Shown: positions 7,942-16,630 of the stretch, piece by piece
Position numbering within the stretch: the stretch's first letter is position 1
Layout: each line of letters starts with the position of its first letter
NCBI RefSeq assembly: GCF_014191255.1
Contig: NZ_JACHWH010000004.1
Span: 175,001-239,000, forward strand
DNA: 64,000 nt
Direction of reading: 5' to 3'
From: Amycolatopsis bartoniae
GTDB lineage: Bacteria > Actinomycetota > Actinomycetes > Mycobacteriales > Pseudonocardiaceae
Notes under the pieces: generated by a model
Database searches by the model: none
The model's input: the letters and a program-made list of their open reading frames with translations, nothing else
What the model was told of the DNA's origin: nothing
Program-made: the position numbers and the translations under genes

Positions 7942-8607
7942 TCAGGACGCGTTGTACTGCTGCGCGATGAACTTCGCCGCGGTGGTGACGCTGCCGTCGG
8001 TCGGGTAGCTCAGGTGCCCGTAGCCGGGACCGGTGCCGGTGCCGCCGCAGACCGGGTCGCCGAGGTTGCAGAACTCCAGCGACTTCGGGCCGTAGGTCGG
8101 GCTCGCGGTCTTGATCGTCTGCCCGGAGAGCCCGAGCGGGTTGCCGAACGCGACCACGGCCACGACGCGGGACGCCAGGTTGGTGGGGATGGTCTGCCCG
8201 GTGCCCAGCACGGTCCGGATGCCGATCGCGATGTCGGTGACGCTGGCGCCCTGCGAGTAGCCGCCGATCGCGAACTTCGTGTTGGGACACTGGGCCGCGG
8301 TCGTGGTGATGTGGTTGCTCATGTCGGTCGCGCCGGGGCCCGCGCTCGTCTGGTCGTAGCTCGCCGCGTAGTTGACGGCGTACGACGAGACGGACGACGA
8401 GCCCACGGCGGACTGCACGCCGGACACCAGCGGGGTGCCGACGACGCCCAGCCCGGGGAGCTCCCCGCTGCCCCTGGCGAAGACGACTTCCAGGGACGAG
8501 CAGGTGGCCTGCGGGGTGACGGCCGCCGTCGCGGTGGCAGGCAGCGCGACAGCGGTCAGGGCCGCGGCAGCGGCCACCGTCGAGAGCACTCGGGTGATTC
8601 GGGTCAT
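7942..8607 (-). CDS. Secreted cutinase-family serine esterase
   Basis: A 221-residue alpha/beta hydrolase of the cutinase family, hydrolysing ester bonds in lipids or polyesters outside the cell. A Sec signal peptide covers about residues 1-29 (MTRITRVLSTVAAAAALTAVALPATATAA). The catalytic triad is S118 in GGYSQG, D184 in NLGDPVC and H198 in YGHLSY. Cysteines 36/107 and 180/187 match the family disulfides. It is a single-gene unit with about 125 bp of upstream space before the divergent PBP4 gene. Natural substrate is unknown. Confidence 0.93.
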   Translation of the reverse strand: MTRITRVLSTVAAAAALTAVALPATATAAVTPQATCSSLEVVFARGSGELPGLGVVGTPLVSGVQSAVGSSSVSSYAVNYAASYDQTSAGPGATDMSNHITTTAAQCPNTKFAIGGYSQGASVTDIAIGIRTVLGTGQTIPTNLASRVVAVVAFGNPLGLSGQTIKTASPTYGPKSLEFCNLGDPVCGGTGTGPGYGHLSYPTDGSVTTAAKFIAQQYNAS

Positions 8608-8732
8608 GTGGTCGGTTCCTTTCTCGAAAGCGACGAGTCGGAAAATAAGTCACCTACGCGGAATCGGCATCGGGGTATCCGCCAGTCACAACCCTCCTTC
8701 GGCGCTACCGGGCGGCCCGCCGTCGTGGTTGG

Positions 8733-10250
8733 GTGACCGCCATGTCGATGCGCCGCAAAGGGCTGCTCGCCCTGCTCATCGCCGCTGTCGTGGTCGCCGC
8801 GCCGTCCGCGGTGCCGGTGGCCGCGCCGTCCGACGCGCTGGGGCAGGACCTCGGCGCCCTGCTCGCGGCGAGCTCGCTGAAGGGCGCCGACATCGGGCTC
8901 GTCGTGCGCAAGGCCGACACCGGCGAGGTGCTGTACACCAGTCAGAGCGACCGTCGGCGCCAGCCGGCGTCGAACGCGAAGCTGCTCACCACGATGTCCG
9001 CGCTCGACGTACTCGGGCCGCAGTACCGGTTCCACACCTCGGTCGAGGGCGCGGGCAGGCAGGTGGGCTCGCTGCTCGCCGGGGACCTGTACCTGCGGGG
9101 CGGCGGGGACCCGACGATGCTCGCGAGCGACTACGACGCGCTCGCCGCGCAGGTCGCCGCCTCCGGCGTGCGGACGGTCGCGGGCTCACTGTTCGCCGAC
9201 GACAGCTTCTTCGACAAGACGCGCCTGGCCCCGGGCTGGGCGTGGGACGACGAGCCGTACTACTACGACGCCCAGACCTCCGGGCTGACCATCGCGCCCG
9301 ACACCGACTACGACGCGGGTTCGGTCCTCGTCACCGTGACGCCCGGCGCGGCGGGAGCTCCCCCGTCGGTCACCGTCACGCCGCCGAACAGCTACGTGCG
9401 GGTGGTCAACACGGCGGTCACCGGGCCCGGCTCGCTGACCGTCGACCGCGAGCACGGCACCAACACGATCACCGTCAGCGGCGCGACCTCGGGCGTGGTG
9501 CGGGAGTGGATGGCGGTGTGGGAGCCGACGGGGCTAGCGGCGTCGGTGTTCCGCGACGCACTGGCCCGGCACGGCGTGCGCGTCCTCGGCGGCACGCGGT
9601 TCGCGCCGACGCCGGCCGGTACCCGGGCGCTGGCGGGGCACGACTCGATCACCGTGGCCCAGCTGCTCACGCCGTTCCTCAAGCGCTCCAACAACATGCA
9701 CGCCGAGGCGCTGGTGAAGACCGCGGGCGGCGGCAGCTGGGACACCGGCATCGCGAAGCTGGAGCAGGACTTCCCGTCGTTCGGCGTGAACGCGGCGGAC
9801 CTGCGGCTGGTCGACGGCTCGGGACTGTCCAGAATGGACGAAGTATCGCCGGACCAGCTCGCCGACGCGCTGCTCGGCGCGCGTGGCAAGCCGTGGTTTC
9901 CGGAGTTCTACGCCGCGCTCCCGGTGGCGGGCAACCCCGACCGGATGATCGGCGGCACCCTGAGCACGCGGATGGCCGGCACGCCGGCGGCGGGCAAGGT
10001 GCACGCGAAGACGGGGTCCATGACCGGCGTGAGTGCGCTGTCGGGCTACGTGACCGCGGCCGACGGCGAGGAGCTGGTGTTCGCGATGGTCAGCAACCAG
10101 ACGCTCGGCAGCCCGCGGGCCGTCGAAGACGCCGTCGCCATCCGGCTGGCGGAGTACGGCGGCGCGTCGGACGTCCACCAGGCCACCGCCGCCGCCCGGA
10201 TGGCGACGACGGACGAGGAGCTGGAGTGCAGCTGGGCGCGGAGCTGCTAG
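8733..10250 (+). CDS. dacB: D-alanyl-D-alanine carboxypeptidase/endopeptidase, PBP4 type
   Basis: A 505-residue S13-family penicillin-binding protein that trims or cuts peptidoglycan peptide cross-links outside the membrane. An N-terminal signal segment (RRKGLLALLIAAVVVAAPSA) is followed by the active-site motifs S80-N-A-K83, S319-N-N321 and K426-T-G428, with VDGSGLS between them. Starts at GTG 8733, ATG 8742 (MSMRRKG) and ATG 8748 are all possible; the signal peptide is the same. The gene shares its last bases with the convergent TetR gene: the palindrome CTAG supplies stops on both strands. Symbol by similarity only. Confidence 0.9.
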   Translation: MTAMSMRRKGLLALLIAAVVVAAPSAVPVAAPSDALGQDLGALLAASSLKGADIGLVVRKADTGEVLYTSQSDRRRQPASNAKLLTTMSALDVLGPQYRFHTSVEGAGRQVGSLLAGDLYLRGGGDPTMLASDYDALAAQVAASGVRTVAGSLFADDSFFDKTRLAPGWAWDDEPYYYDAQTSGLTIAPDTDYDAGSVLVTVTPGAAGAPPSVTVTPPNSYVRVVNTAVTGPGSLTVDREHGTNTITVSGATSGVVREWMAVWEPTGLAASVFRDALARHGVRVLGGTRFAPTPAGTRALAGHDSITVAQLLTPFLKRSNNMHAEALVKTAGGGSWDTGIAKLEQDFPSFGVNAADLRLVDGSGLSRMDEVSPDQLADALLGARGKPWFPEFYAALPVAGNPDRMIGGTLSTRMAGTPAAGKVHAKTGSMTGVSALSGYVTAADGEELVFAMVSNQTLGSPRAVEDAVAIRLAEYGGASDVHQATAAARMATTDEELECSWARSC

Positions 10251-10879
10251 CTCAGCAGCAGGTCGTCCGGGCTGAGGGGCGCGCCGGGGAGTGGCGGGCC
10301 AGGGCGCAGGCGCAGGCCGTCGAGGATGAGGTTCAGCACGCGGTCCGTCACGAGGTCCGTGAGGTGTTCCGGCGCGGGCATCGGCTTGATCAGCAGCGCG
10401 ACCAGGACGGCGATGTCACCCGCGCCGACGTCCCGGCGCAGCGAGCCCTCCTCCTGCGCCGCGGTCACCAGACCGCTGATCACGTCGAGGATGCTGTCGC
10501 GCAGCCGCTGCGTCTCCGGGTCCGCCTTGATGATCGCCCAGGCCTGCGGCGAGAGCAGCGCCAGCTGCACGCTCAGCCGCAGCGAACGCGAGCGGCTCAG
10601 CAGCCGGACCAGCGCCTCCCACGCCGTCGGCTCCTCCGTCGCGGCTTCGGCCTCCGCGAGCACCTCGGCGAAGTTGCCCTGCCCGACCGCCCTGATCAAC
10701 GCGTCCCGGTCGGGGAACCGGCGGTACAGCGTGCCGACCCCGACCCCGGCCCGGCGGGCGATCTCCTCCATCGGCACGTCGGGGCCCGCCTCGACGAACA
10801 TCGCCTTCGCCGCCGCGAGGATCTGGTCGCGGTTGCGCCGGGCGTCGGCTCGCAGCCGTGCCTCCGGATCAGCGGTCAT
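10247..10879 (-). CDS. TetR-family transcriptional regulator
   Basis: A 210-residue repressor. The HTH covers about residues 15-60 (RRNRDQILAAAKAMFVEAGPDVPMEEIARRAGVGVGTLYRRFPDRDALIRAV), and the C-terminal part resembles the SACE_7040-like ligand domain. The ATG at 10879 (MTADPEARLRADARRN) was chosen because sequence upstream of it has no family features and the operator-like palindrome at 10898-10913 lies 19 bp upstream. It is divergent from the P450/ferredoxin pair, which is the likely regulated operon. Its stop overlaps that of the PBP4 gene. Confidence 0.88.
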   Translation of the reverse strand: MTADPEARLRADARRNRDQILAAAKAMFVEAGPDVPMEEIARRAGVGVGTLYRRFPDRDALIRAVGQGNFAEVLAEAEAATEEPTAWEALVRLLSRSRSLRLSVQLALLSPQAWAIIKADPETQRLRDSILDVISGLVTAAQEEGSLRRDVGAGDIAVLVALLIKPMPAPEHLTDLVTDRVLNLILDGLRLRPGPPLPGAPLSPDDLLLS

Positions 10880-10897
10880 GTCGCGATTGTCGCATCC

Positions 10898-10913
10898 CGT
10901 CCGTAGGTGGACG
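10898..10913. promoter_or_regulatory. Candidate TetR operator between tetR and P450 genes
   Basis: CGTCC (10898-10902) and GGACG (10909-10913) form a palindrome with a 6-bp centre. GGACGAA (10909-10915) also pairs with TTCGTCC at 10956-10962. Both lie in the 107-bp divergent gap, so one regulator could control both directions. Confidence 0.4.
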
Positions 10914-10986
10914 AACTCCTTCCGCTTCGGTAGCGTCGGAAGCAAGTGGAAGGTATTCGTCCGCATACTCCACGTGAGAAATCGGG

Positions 10987-12165
10987 GTGGAAGTCTTGAC
11001 CACGTTGCCCATCACCAGGAGCTGTCCCTACGCCCCGCCGGAGGAACACCGGCGGCTGCGCGAGGAGGCACCGATCTCCCGGGTCACCCTGCCCAGCGGC
11101 AGGGAGGCGTGGGCGCTGACCCGGCTGGAAGACGTCCGGACGATGCTGACCGACCCGCGGTTCAGCTCGGACCGGCAGAACCCGGGCTTCCCGCTGCTGG
11201 TCGACGGGCAGCGGCGGGTGACCAACTTCCGCGCCTCGCTGATCAGCATGGACCCACCCGAGCACGGGCCCGCCCGCCGCGCGGTGGTCGGCGAGTTCAC
11301 CGTCAAGCGGATGAACGCGCTGCGCCCGCGGATCCAGGAGATCGTCGACGAGCACCTCGACGCGCTGCTGGCCGGGCCGAAGCCCGCCGACCTGGTGCGG
11401 GCGTTGTCGCTGCCCGTGCCGTCGCTGGTGATCTGCGAGCTGCTCGGCGTGCCCTACGCCGACCACGACTTCTTCCAGGAGCGGTCGGGCAAGCTGCTGC
11501 GCCGCACCACGCCGCCGCAGGAGCGCGCCGCCGCCGTCGACGAGCTGCGCGACTACCTCGACAAGCTGATCGCGCAGAAGGAACAGCAGCCGGGGGACGA
11601 CCTGCTCAGCCGTCAGCTGGAGAAGACCCAGGACCGCGAGGAGCTCGTCGCGCTCGGGTTCCTGCTGCTCATCGCCGGGCACGAGACCACCGCGAACATG
11701 ATCTCGCTCGGCACGGTGACGCTGCTGGAACACCCCGAGGCGCTCGCCGCGATCGTCGAGGACCCGGCGAAGACCCCGAGCGCGGTCGAGGAACTGCTGC
11801 GGTACTACACGATCGCCGAGTTCGCGGTCTCCCGCGTGGCCCTGGAGGACGTCGAGCTCGGTGGCGTGCTCATCCGCAAGGGCGAGGGCGTCATCACGCT
11901 CGGGAACATGGCGAACCGCGACCCGGAGGTCTTCGACAACGCCTACGACTTCGACGTCGAGCGGGGCGCCCGGCACCACGTCGCGTTCGGGTTCGGCGCG
12001 CACCAGTGCCTCGGGCAGAACCTGGCCCGCCTGGAGCTGCAGATCGTGTTCGACACGCTGTTCCGGCGGATCCCGACGCTGCAGCTGGCCGTGCCCGCAG
12101 ACCAGCTGCCGTACAAGGACGACGCGAACGTCTACGGCCTGTACGAACTCCCGGTCACCTGGTAA
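10987..12165 (+). CDS. Cytochrome P450 (CYP105-like)
   Basis: A 392-residue soluble bacterial P450 monooxygenase. The oxygen-activation motif AGHETT is at 230-235, ExxR is E269-R272, and the haem thiolate is C341 in FGFGAHQCLGQNLAR. The N-terminal TRSCPYAPPEE and SMDPPEHGPARR are typical of the CYP105 family. GTG 10987 is given as start; TTG 10996 (reading TTLPITRSCPY) with the GGTGG upstream as ribosome-binding site is an equally good alternative. The ferredoxin gene follows 9 bp later and should supply electrons. The substrate cannot be read from sequence, and no biosynthetic cluster surrounds it. Confidence 0.94.
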   Translation: MEVLTTLPITRSCPYAPPEEHRRLREEAPISRVTLPSGREAWALTRLEDVRTMLTDPRFSSDRQNPGFPLLVDGQRRVTNFRASLISMDPPEHGPARRAVVGEFTVKRMNALRPRIQEIVDEHLDALLAGPKPADLVRALSLPVPSLVICELLGVPYADHDFFQERSGKLLRRTTPPQERAAAVDELRDYLDKLIAQKEQQPGDDLLSRQLEKTQDREELVALGFLLLIAGHETTANMISLGTVTLLEHPEALAAIVEDPAKTPSAVEELLRYYTIAEFAVSRVALEDVELGGVLIRKGEGVITLGNMANRDPEVFDNAYDFDVERGARHHVAFGFGAHQCLGQNLARLELQIVFDTLFRRIPTLQLAVPADQLPYKDDANVYGLYELPVTW

Positions 12166-12174
12166 GGGGGAACC

Positions 12175-12363
12175 ATGCGAATCGTTGCCGACACCGATGT
12201 CTGCGTGGGCGCGGGCCAGTGCGTGCTGACCGACCCGGAAACCTTCGACCAGAGCGAGGAGGACGGCACGGTCATCGTCCTCGCCGAGCACCCGGCCGAC
12301 GAGCAGAAGGCCCGCGACGCGGTGCACATCTGCCCGAGCCAGGCGCTGAAGATCGCGGAATGA
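12175..12363 (+). CDS. [3Fe-4S] ferredoxin, P450 redox partner
   Basis: A 62-residue ferredoxin. The cluster ligands are C10 and C16 in VCVGAGQCV and the late cysteine of HICPSQAL; the alanine/glycine where a fourth ligand would sit marks the 3Fe-4S type. It lies 9 bp after the P450 gene, a standard CYP105/ferredoxin pairing, and would pass electrons from a ferredoxin reductase encoded elsewhere to the P450. A strong hairpin follows. Confidence 0.94.
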   Translation: MRIVADTDVCVGAGQCVLTDPETFDQSEEDGTVIVLAEHPADEQKARDAVHICPSQALKIAE

Positions 12364-12368
12364 CGAAA

Positions 12369-12406
12369 ACGGGGACCCCGGGCCTTCCCGGGGTCCCCGT
12401 TCTTCC
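12369..12406. terminator. Strong bidirectional terminator
   Basis: A perfect 14-bp stem (12369-12382 with 12387-12400) with loop CCTT is followed by TTCTTCC. It separates the ferredoxin gene from the convergent sugar-permease gene and can stop transcription from both sides. Confidence 0.9.
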
Positions 12407-12417
12407 GTCGTCGCGCG

Positions 12418-13245
12418 TTACTTGACGGCGCCCATCGACAGACCACGCACCAGGTGGTTCTGCGCGATCCAGCCGACGATCATCACCGGCAGGGACGCGA
12501 GCAGCGCCGCCGCGGACAGCTGGGCCCAGTACAGGCCCTCGCTGGTGATGAAGCCGACCAGGAACACCGGCACCGTGCCGGCGCGGGCCGCGGTCAGGTT
12601 CACCGCGTAGAAGAACTCCGTCCAAGAGAAGATCACGCAGATCAGCGCCGTGGCCGCGATACCGGGAGCGACCACCGGCAGGATCACCTTGTACAGCAGC
12701 AGGGGCAGCTTCGCGCCGTCCACGCGGCCCGCCTCGATCATCTCCGTCGGGACCTCGAGGAAGAACGAGCGCATCATCCAGATCGCCAGCGGCAGGTTCA
12801 TCGCCGTGTAGAGGATGATCAGCGCCCACACGTTGTCCAGCAGCTGCGTCTTCTGCGAGATCACGTACAGCGGGATGATCGCCGCGACGACCGGCAGCAT
12901 CTTCGTGGACAGGAAGAAGCCCAGCACGTTGCTGGTCTTCGGCACCGGTGCGAGCGACAGCGCGTACGCCGCCGGCACCCCGAACGCCAGCACGATCAGC
13001 GTCGACAGGATCGTCACGAACGCGGAGTTGCCCAGGTACGGCAGGAACCCGCGGTCGATGATGTTCGCGAACTGCGACAGCGTCGGGGTGAACGCGATCC
13101 GCGGCGGGTCGGTGTAGGCGTCGGCCTCCTGCTTGAAGGAGGTGATGATCATCCAGATCAGCGGGAACACGAACAGGATCGCGATCACCCAGGTGGCCGT
13201 GGTCAGTGCGGCCGGCCCGCCGCGGCGTTGCGTCTGCGTCGTCAT
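12418..13245 (-). CDS. ABC sugar/polyol transporter permease (MalG/SmoG type)
   Basis: A 275-residue inner-membrane permease with six predicted helices. The EAA loop reads EAGRVDGAKLPLLLYKVILPVVAPG, the site that contacts the ATPase. The C-terminus NHLVRGLSMGAVK is typical of MalG-like permeases. It forms a heterodimer with the upstream permease, whose stop overlaps its start (ATGA at 13242-13245). It is the last gene of a four-gene operon with binding protein and polyol dehydrogenase. No ATPase gene is in the operon, so a shared MsiK-like ATPase encoded elsewhere is likely to energise it. Confidence 0.92.
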   Translation of the reverse strand: MTTQTQRRGGPAALTTATWVIAILFVFPLIWMIITSFKQEADAYTDPPRIAFTPTLSQFANIIDRGFLPYLGNSAFVTILSTLIVLAFGVPAAYALSLAPVPKTSNVLGFFLSTKMLPVVAAIIPLYVISQKTQLLDNVWALIILYTAMNLPLAIWMMRSFFLEVPTEMIEAGRVDGAKLPLLLYKVILPVVAPGIAATALICVIFSWTEFFYAVNLTAARAGTVPVFLVGFITSEGLYWAQLSAAALLASLPVMIVGWIAQNHLVRGLSMGAVK

Positions 13246-14174
13246 TTCACACCCCTGCTCACGTCGAAGGTGCGGAACATCAACCGCAGCGCGAAGGTCG
13301 CCACGATCAGCGTCAGAACCACCGTGACCACGCCCATCGCGGACGACTGGCCGATGTCGAAGCCCTGGAACGCGCGCTGGTAGATGTAGTACGGCAGGTT
13401 CGTGCTGGAGGTGCCCGGCCCGCCCTGCGTCATCAGGAAGATCGCGTCGAAGCTGTTCACGATGTAGATCGCACCCAGCAGCACCGAAAGCTGGATGTAG
13501 CGCGACAGGTGCGGCAGCGTGATCGACGCGAACGTGCGCCACCGGCCGGCGCCGTCCACCGAGGCCGCCTCCAGCACGTCCTTCGGCTGGCTCTGCAACC
13601 CGGCCAGGAGCAGCAGCATCATGAACGGCGTCCACTGCCACACGATCTGCGTCATCACCGAGGCCAGCGGGAACTCCGACAACCAGTCGGTGTCGCCGCC
13701 GAACACGAAGTTCAGCAGCCCGTACGTCGGGTCGAACATCGTGGTCTTCCACAGCAGCGCCCCGGCCGCGGGCAGGATGAGGAACGGCGTGATCAGCAGC
13801 GTCCGCACCACGCCGCGGCCGAGGAACTTGCGGTCGAGCAGCAGCGCGAGCCCGAGCCCGAGCAGCAGCGCGACGAGCACGCACACCACCGTGATCACCA
13901 CAGTGTTGAGCAACGCGCCCCGGAACTGGCTGTCGGTGAACACGTCGGCGTAGTTCTGCAGGCCCACGAAGTGCTGCGAGCCGGGTCGCACGAGGTTCCA
14001 CGACTGGAACGAGTAGATCACCGTGAGCACGAAGGGGATCTGCGTCACGACGATGGTGAACAGCAGTGCGGGCAGCAGCGGTGCCCGCCTGGCCCAGGCG
14101 CCCGACTTCGGTTTCGGGGTGGTCCTGGCCCTGGTCGCCTGTCCGGTCTGGAGGGAGGGCGCTACCGCAGTCAT
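13242..14174 (-). CDS. ABC sugar/polyol transporter permease (MalF/SmoF type)
   Basis: A 310-residue membrane permease with a basic cytoplasmic N-terminus, a first helix near residues 32-55 and further helices to six in all. The EAA loop is EAASVDGAGRWRTFASITLPHLS. It pairs with the downstream permease to form the transport channel. The start overlaps the end of the binding-protein gene by 4 bp and its own stop overlaps the next start, showing tight coupling across the operon. Confidence 0.92.
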   Translation of the reverse strand: MTAVAPSLQTGQATRARTTPKPKSGAWARRAPLLPALLFTIVVTQIPFVLTVIYSFQSWNLVRPGSQHFVGLQNYADVFTDSQFRGALLNTVVITVVCVLVALLLGLGLALLLDRKFLGRGVVRTLLITPFLILPAAGALLWKTTMFDPTYGLLNFVFGGDTDWLSEFPLASVMTQIVWQWTPFMMLLLLAGLQSQPKDVLEAASVDGAGRWRTFASITLPHLSRYIQLSVLLGAIYIVNSFDAIFLMTQGGPGTSSTNLPYYIYQRAFQGFDIGQSSAMGVVTVVLTLIVATFALRLMFRTFDVSRGVK

Positions 14175-15511
14175 TTCGTCTCCCGGTAGGAATCGCCGAC
14201 GGTCTGCGCGTACTTCTGGGACTGTTCCAGTGCCTCGTCGACGGAGATCTGCCCGGCGATGGCCGCGGAGAGCTCCTGGCTCACGCGCGTGCCGAGGTCC
14301 TGGAACTCGGGGATGCCCACGAACTGGATGCCGGTGTAGGGCACCGGTTGCGTGTGCACGTTTTCGAGCTTCGCCGCGTCGATGCTGTCAAGCGTCGGCT
14401 GGGCGTATGCCTTGGCGGCCTGCTGGTAGTCGGGGATCTGGTAGGTCGACTTGCGCACGCCCGGCGGAACCGCGTTCCACCCGTCGGCCTTGCCGACCAT
14501 CTGCACGAACTGCTTGTTCGTCATCCAGTCCAGGAACTTCCAGGAGTCCTGCTTGTTCTTGGCCACCTTGGGGATCGCGAGCGACCAGGTGTAGAGCCAG
14601 CCGCTGGCCTTGGTCTGCTCCACCGGGGCGGCGACGTAGCCGGACTTGCCGACCACCTTGCTGTTCGCCGGGTCCTCGTTGGTGCCCGCCATGACGGTCG
14701 CGTCGTACCACATGGCCGCCTGGCCCTGCGCGTAGCGCGTGCCGCACTCGGAGAACCCGGCACTCGACGCGCCGACCTCGCCGTGCTGGCGGACCAGGTT
14801 CACGTAGAAGTTCGCCGCCGCCTTGAACTGCGGGGAGGTCAGCTGCGCGTTCCAGTTCTGGTCGAACCACGAGGCGCCGAACGTGTTCGCGACCGTGTCG
14901 AACGGCGCGAGGTTCTCGCCCCAGCCCGGCTTGCCGCGCAGGCAGATGCCGGAGACGCCGGCGTTCTTGTCGTCGAGCTTCGCGGCGAAGTCGGCGATCT
15001 GCTGCCACGTCGGGTGCGCGGGCATGGTCAGCCCGGCCTTCTCGAACAGGTCCTTGCGGTAGGCCAGGAACGACGACTCGCCGTAGAACGGCACCGCGTA
15101 CATGGATCCGTTGTAGGACAACGAGTCCTTGATGCTCGGGATGAAGTCGGCCGGGTCGTAGCCCGGCGTGCCGTCGACGTAGGGCTGCAGGTTCTCCAGC
15201 CAGCCGTTCGCCGCCCACTGCGGGGTCTCGTAGTTGCTGATCATCACCACGTCGAACTCGCCGCCCTGGGTGGCGACCGACGAGGTGATCTTCGCGCGGG
15301 CCTGGTTCTCCGGCAGCGACACGAACTTCAGCTTGACGCCGGGGTTCGCGGCCTCGAACTGGTCGGACAGCTCGATGGCGTCGTTCATCTGCGGGTTGGA
15401 CACGATGGCGATCACGAGCGTGCTGCCGCCGGCGCCGATCGCGCCCGCGCCGGCGCAGCCGGTCAGCGTGAGCAGCAGCGCGGCCGCGAGGAGTGCGAGT
15501 CGGTTACGCAT
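14171..15511 (-). CDS. Sugar/polyol-binding lipoprotein of ABC transporter
   Basis: A 446-residue extracellular solute-binding protein (family 1, SmoE/MtlE-like). The lipoprotein signal peptide ends at LLTLTGC, so it is anchored to the membrane by a lipidated cysteine. Features such as DVVMISNYETPQWAANGWLENL, AVPFYGESSFLAYRKDLFEKAGL and AAMWYDATVMAG match mannitol/sorbitol-binding relatives. It overlaps the dehydrogenase gene upstream by 8 bp and the permease downstream by 4 bp. Ligand preference (a hexitol such as sorbitol or mannitol) is inferred from the dehydrogenase and family similarity. Confidence 0.9.
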   Translation of the reverse strand: MRNRLALLAAALLLTLTGCAGAGAIGAGGSTLVIAIVSNPQMNDAIELSDQFEAANPGVKLKFVSLPENQARAKITSSVATQGGEFDVVMISNYETPQWAANGWLENLQPYVDGTPGYDPADFIPSIKDSLSYNGSMYAVPFYGESSFLAYRKDLFEKAGLTMPAHPTWQQIADFAAKLDDKNAGVSGICLRGKPGWGENLAPFDTVANTFGASWFDQNWNAQLTSPQFKAAANFYVNLVRQHGEVGASSAGFSECGTRYAQGQAAMWYDATVMAGTNEDPANSKVVGKSGYVAAPVEQTKASGWLYTWSLAIPKVAKNKQDSWKFLDWMTNKQFVQMVGKADGWNAVPPGVRKSTYQIPDYQQAAKAYAQPTLDSIDAAKLENVHTQPVPYTGIQFVGIPEFQDLGTRVSQELSAAIAGQISVDEALEQSQKYAQTVGDSYRETK

Positions 15512-16508
15512 CGGTTCCTCCGGGCAGCACCTGCACCTTCAGACCCGCGCCGCTGCGCATCAGGTCGAGGGCTTCCGGGAACTTTTCGAGCGGGAGCGTG
15601 TCGGTGAGCAGCGCTCGCGTGTCGATCGCCCCGCCCGCGACGAGGTCGAGCGCCGCTCCGTAACTGTGCAGTACTGCCATCGAACCCACCACCGTGATCT
15701 CGTCGTTGTAGATACGGAAGGGAGAAAGCGCTATCCGGGCCTCCGCGGGGGCGACCCCGAACACGAGGAACCGGCCACCGCGGCGCAGCGCGTCGAACGC
15801 CGCCTCCATGGCGGGCGCGGCGCCCGTGCAGTCGACGGAGGCGTCGAAGCGCTCACCGTCCAGTTCGGACACGTCGCCCGCGACGGCGTGCGCGCCCAGG
15901 TCCTTCGCCCGCGGCAGGCGGGAGGTGTTGCGGTCGACCACCGTGACGCGGGCGCCCGCGCGCTGCAGCAGCTGCTGCATGATCAGGCCCATCGTGCCGG
16001 CGCCGACGATGAGAAAGCGCTCTCCCGCTTCGACGCCGATGCGCCGGACCCCGTGCACCGCACAGGAAACGGGCTCGACGAGCGCGCCCTCCTGCCAGTT
16101 CAGGTGGTCCGGGAGGCGGTAGCAGTTGGCCGACGGGACGGCGACGTACTCGGCGAAGGCACCGTCGACGGTGTCCCCGGTGGCGTTCCAGTTCTCGCAG
16201 AGGTTGCCGTGCCCGGCGCGGCAGGGATCGCAGTAGCCGCAGAACAGCGACGGGTCGACGGCCACCCGGTCGCCCACCTGCCAGCCGCCCGGGACGCCCT
16301 CGCCCAGTTCGACGATCTCGCCGGCGAACTCGTGGCCGGGAACGATCGGATAGGGGGTGGGCGGGAAGTGGCCGTCGGCGATGTGGAGGTCGGTCCCGCA
16401 GATACCGGTGGCACCGACTTTCACCACCACCTGGCGCTTGCCCGGGGTTGGGTCGGGTACCTCGCCGACCCGAATCGAACCCGGTTGGTCAACGATCGCG
16501 GCCCGCAC
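15504..16508 (-). CDS. Zinc-dependent alcohol/polyol dehydrogenase
   Basis: A 334-residue medium-chain dehydrogenase. Catalytic zinc ligands are C37 (TGICGTD) and H59/E60 (PGHEFAGEI); structural zinc ligands are C90, C93, C96 and C104. The nucleotide-binding turn is VGAGTMGLIMQQ. It heads the transporter operon, so it probably oxidises the imported polyol to a ketose with NAD. The GTG start at 16508 follows a good ribosome-binding site. The upstream divergent SorC regulator and the palindromes at 16528-16543 and 16613-16628 suggest substrate-dependent control. Confidence 0.92.
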   Translation of the reverse strand: MRAAIVDQPGSIRVGEVPDPTPGKRQVVVKVGATGICGTDLHIADGHFPPTPYPIVPGHEFAGEIVELGEGVPGGWQVGDRVAVDPSLFCGYCDPCRAGHGNLCENWNATGDTVDGAFAEYVAVPSANCYRLPDHLNWQEGALVEPVSCAVHGVRRIGVEAGERFLIVGAGTMGLIMQQLLQRAGARVTVVDRNTSRLPRAKDLGAHAVAGDVSELDGERFDASVDCTGAAPAMEAAFDALRRGGRFLVFGVAPAEARIALSPFRIYNDEITVVGSMAVLHSYGAALDLVAGGAIDTRALLTDTLPLEKFPEALDLMRSGAGLKVQVLPGGTDA

Positions 16509-16630
16509 TGCGGCTCACCCTCTCCCTGCGCTCGTTTGAGCGCGACACAACGCTGTAGTCCTATGCACGCCCCCGCATTGAAGGGCTTTCTGTCCTGTGG
16601 AGTCAACCATCTGAGCGGTATAGTGCTCGA
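16509..16630. promoter_or_regulatory. Divergent control region between polyol operon and SorC gene
   Basis: GCGCTC and GAGCGC (16528-16543) form a perfect palindrome with a 4-bp centre. A second site, GAGC...GCTC (16613-16628), brackets TATAGT (16619-16624), the likely -10 box for the SorC gene. That box ends 6 nt before the ATG at 16631, so the regulator mRNA is probably leaderless. Both palindromes share GAGC/GCTC half-sites, as expected for one autoregulated protein acting on both promoters. The assignment is inference. Confidence 0.55.

Noticed and set aside
8372..10906. 844-codon plus-strand frame across cutinase and PBP4 region
   Set aside because: Arg-rich low-complexity translation without motifs, overlapping well-supported genes on both strands.
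16466..16486. tRNA T-arm-like sequence (CGAATCGAACCCG)
   Set aside because: It lies inside the N-terminus of the polyol dehydrogenase gene; no acceptor stem, anticodon arm or paired T-stem can be drawn around it.
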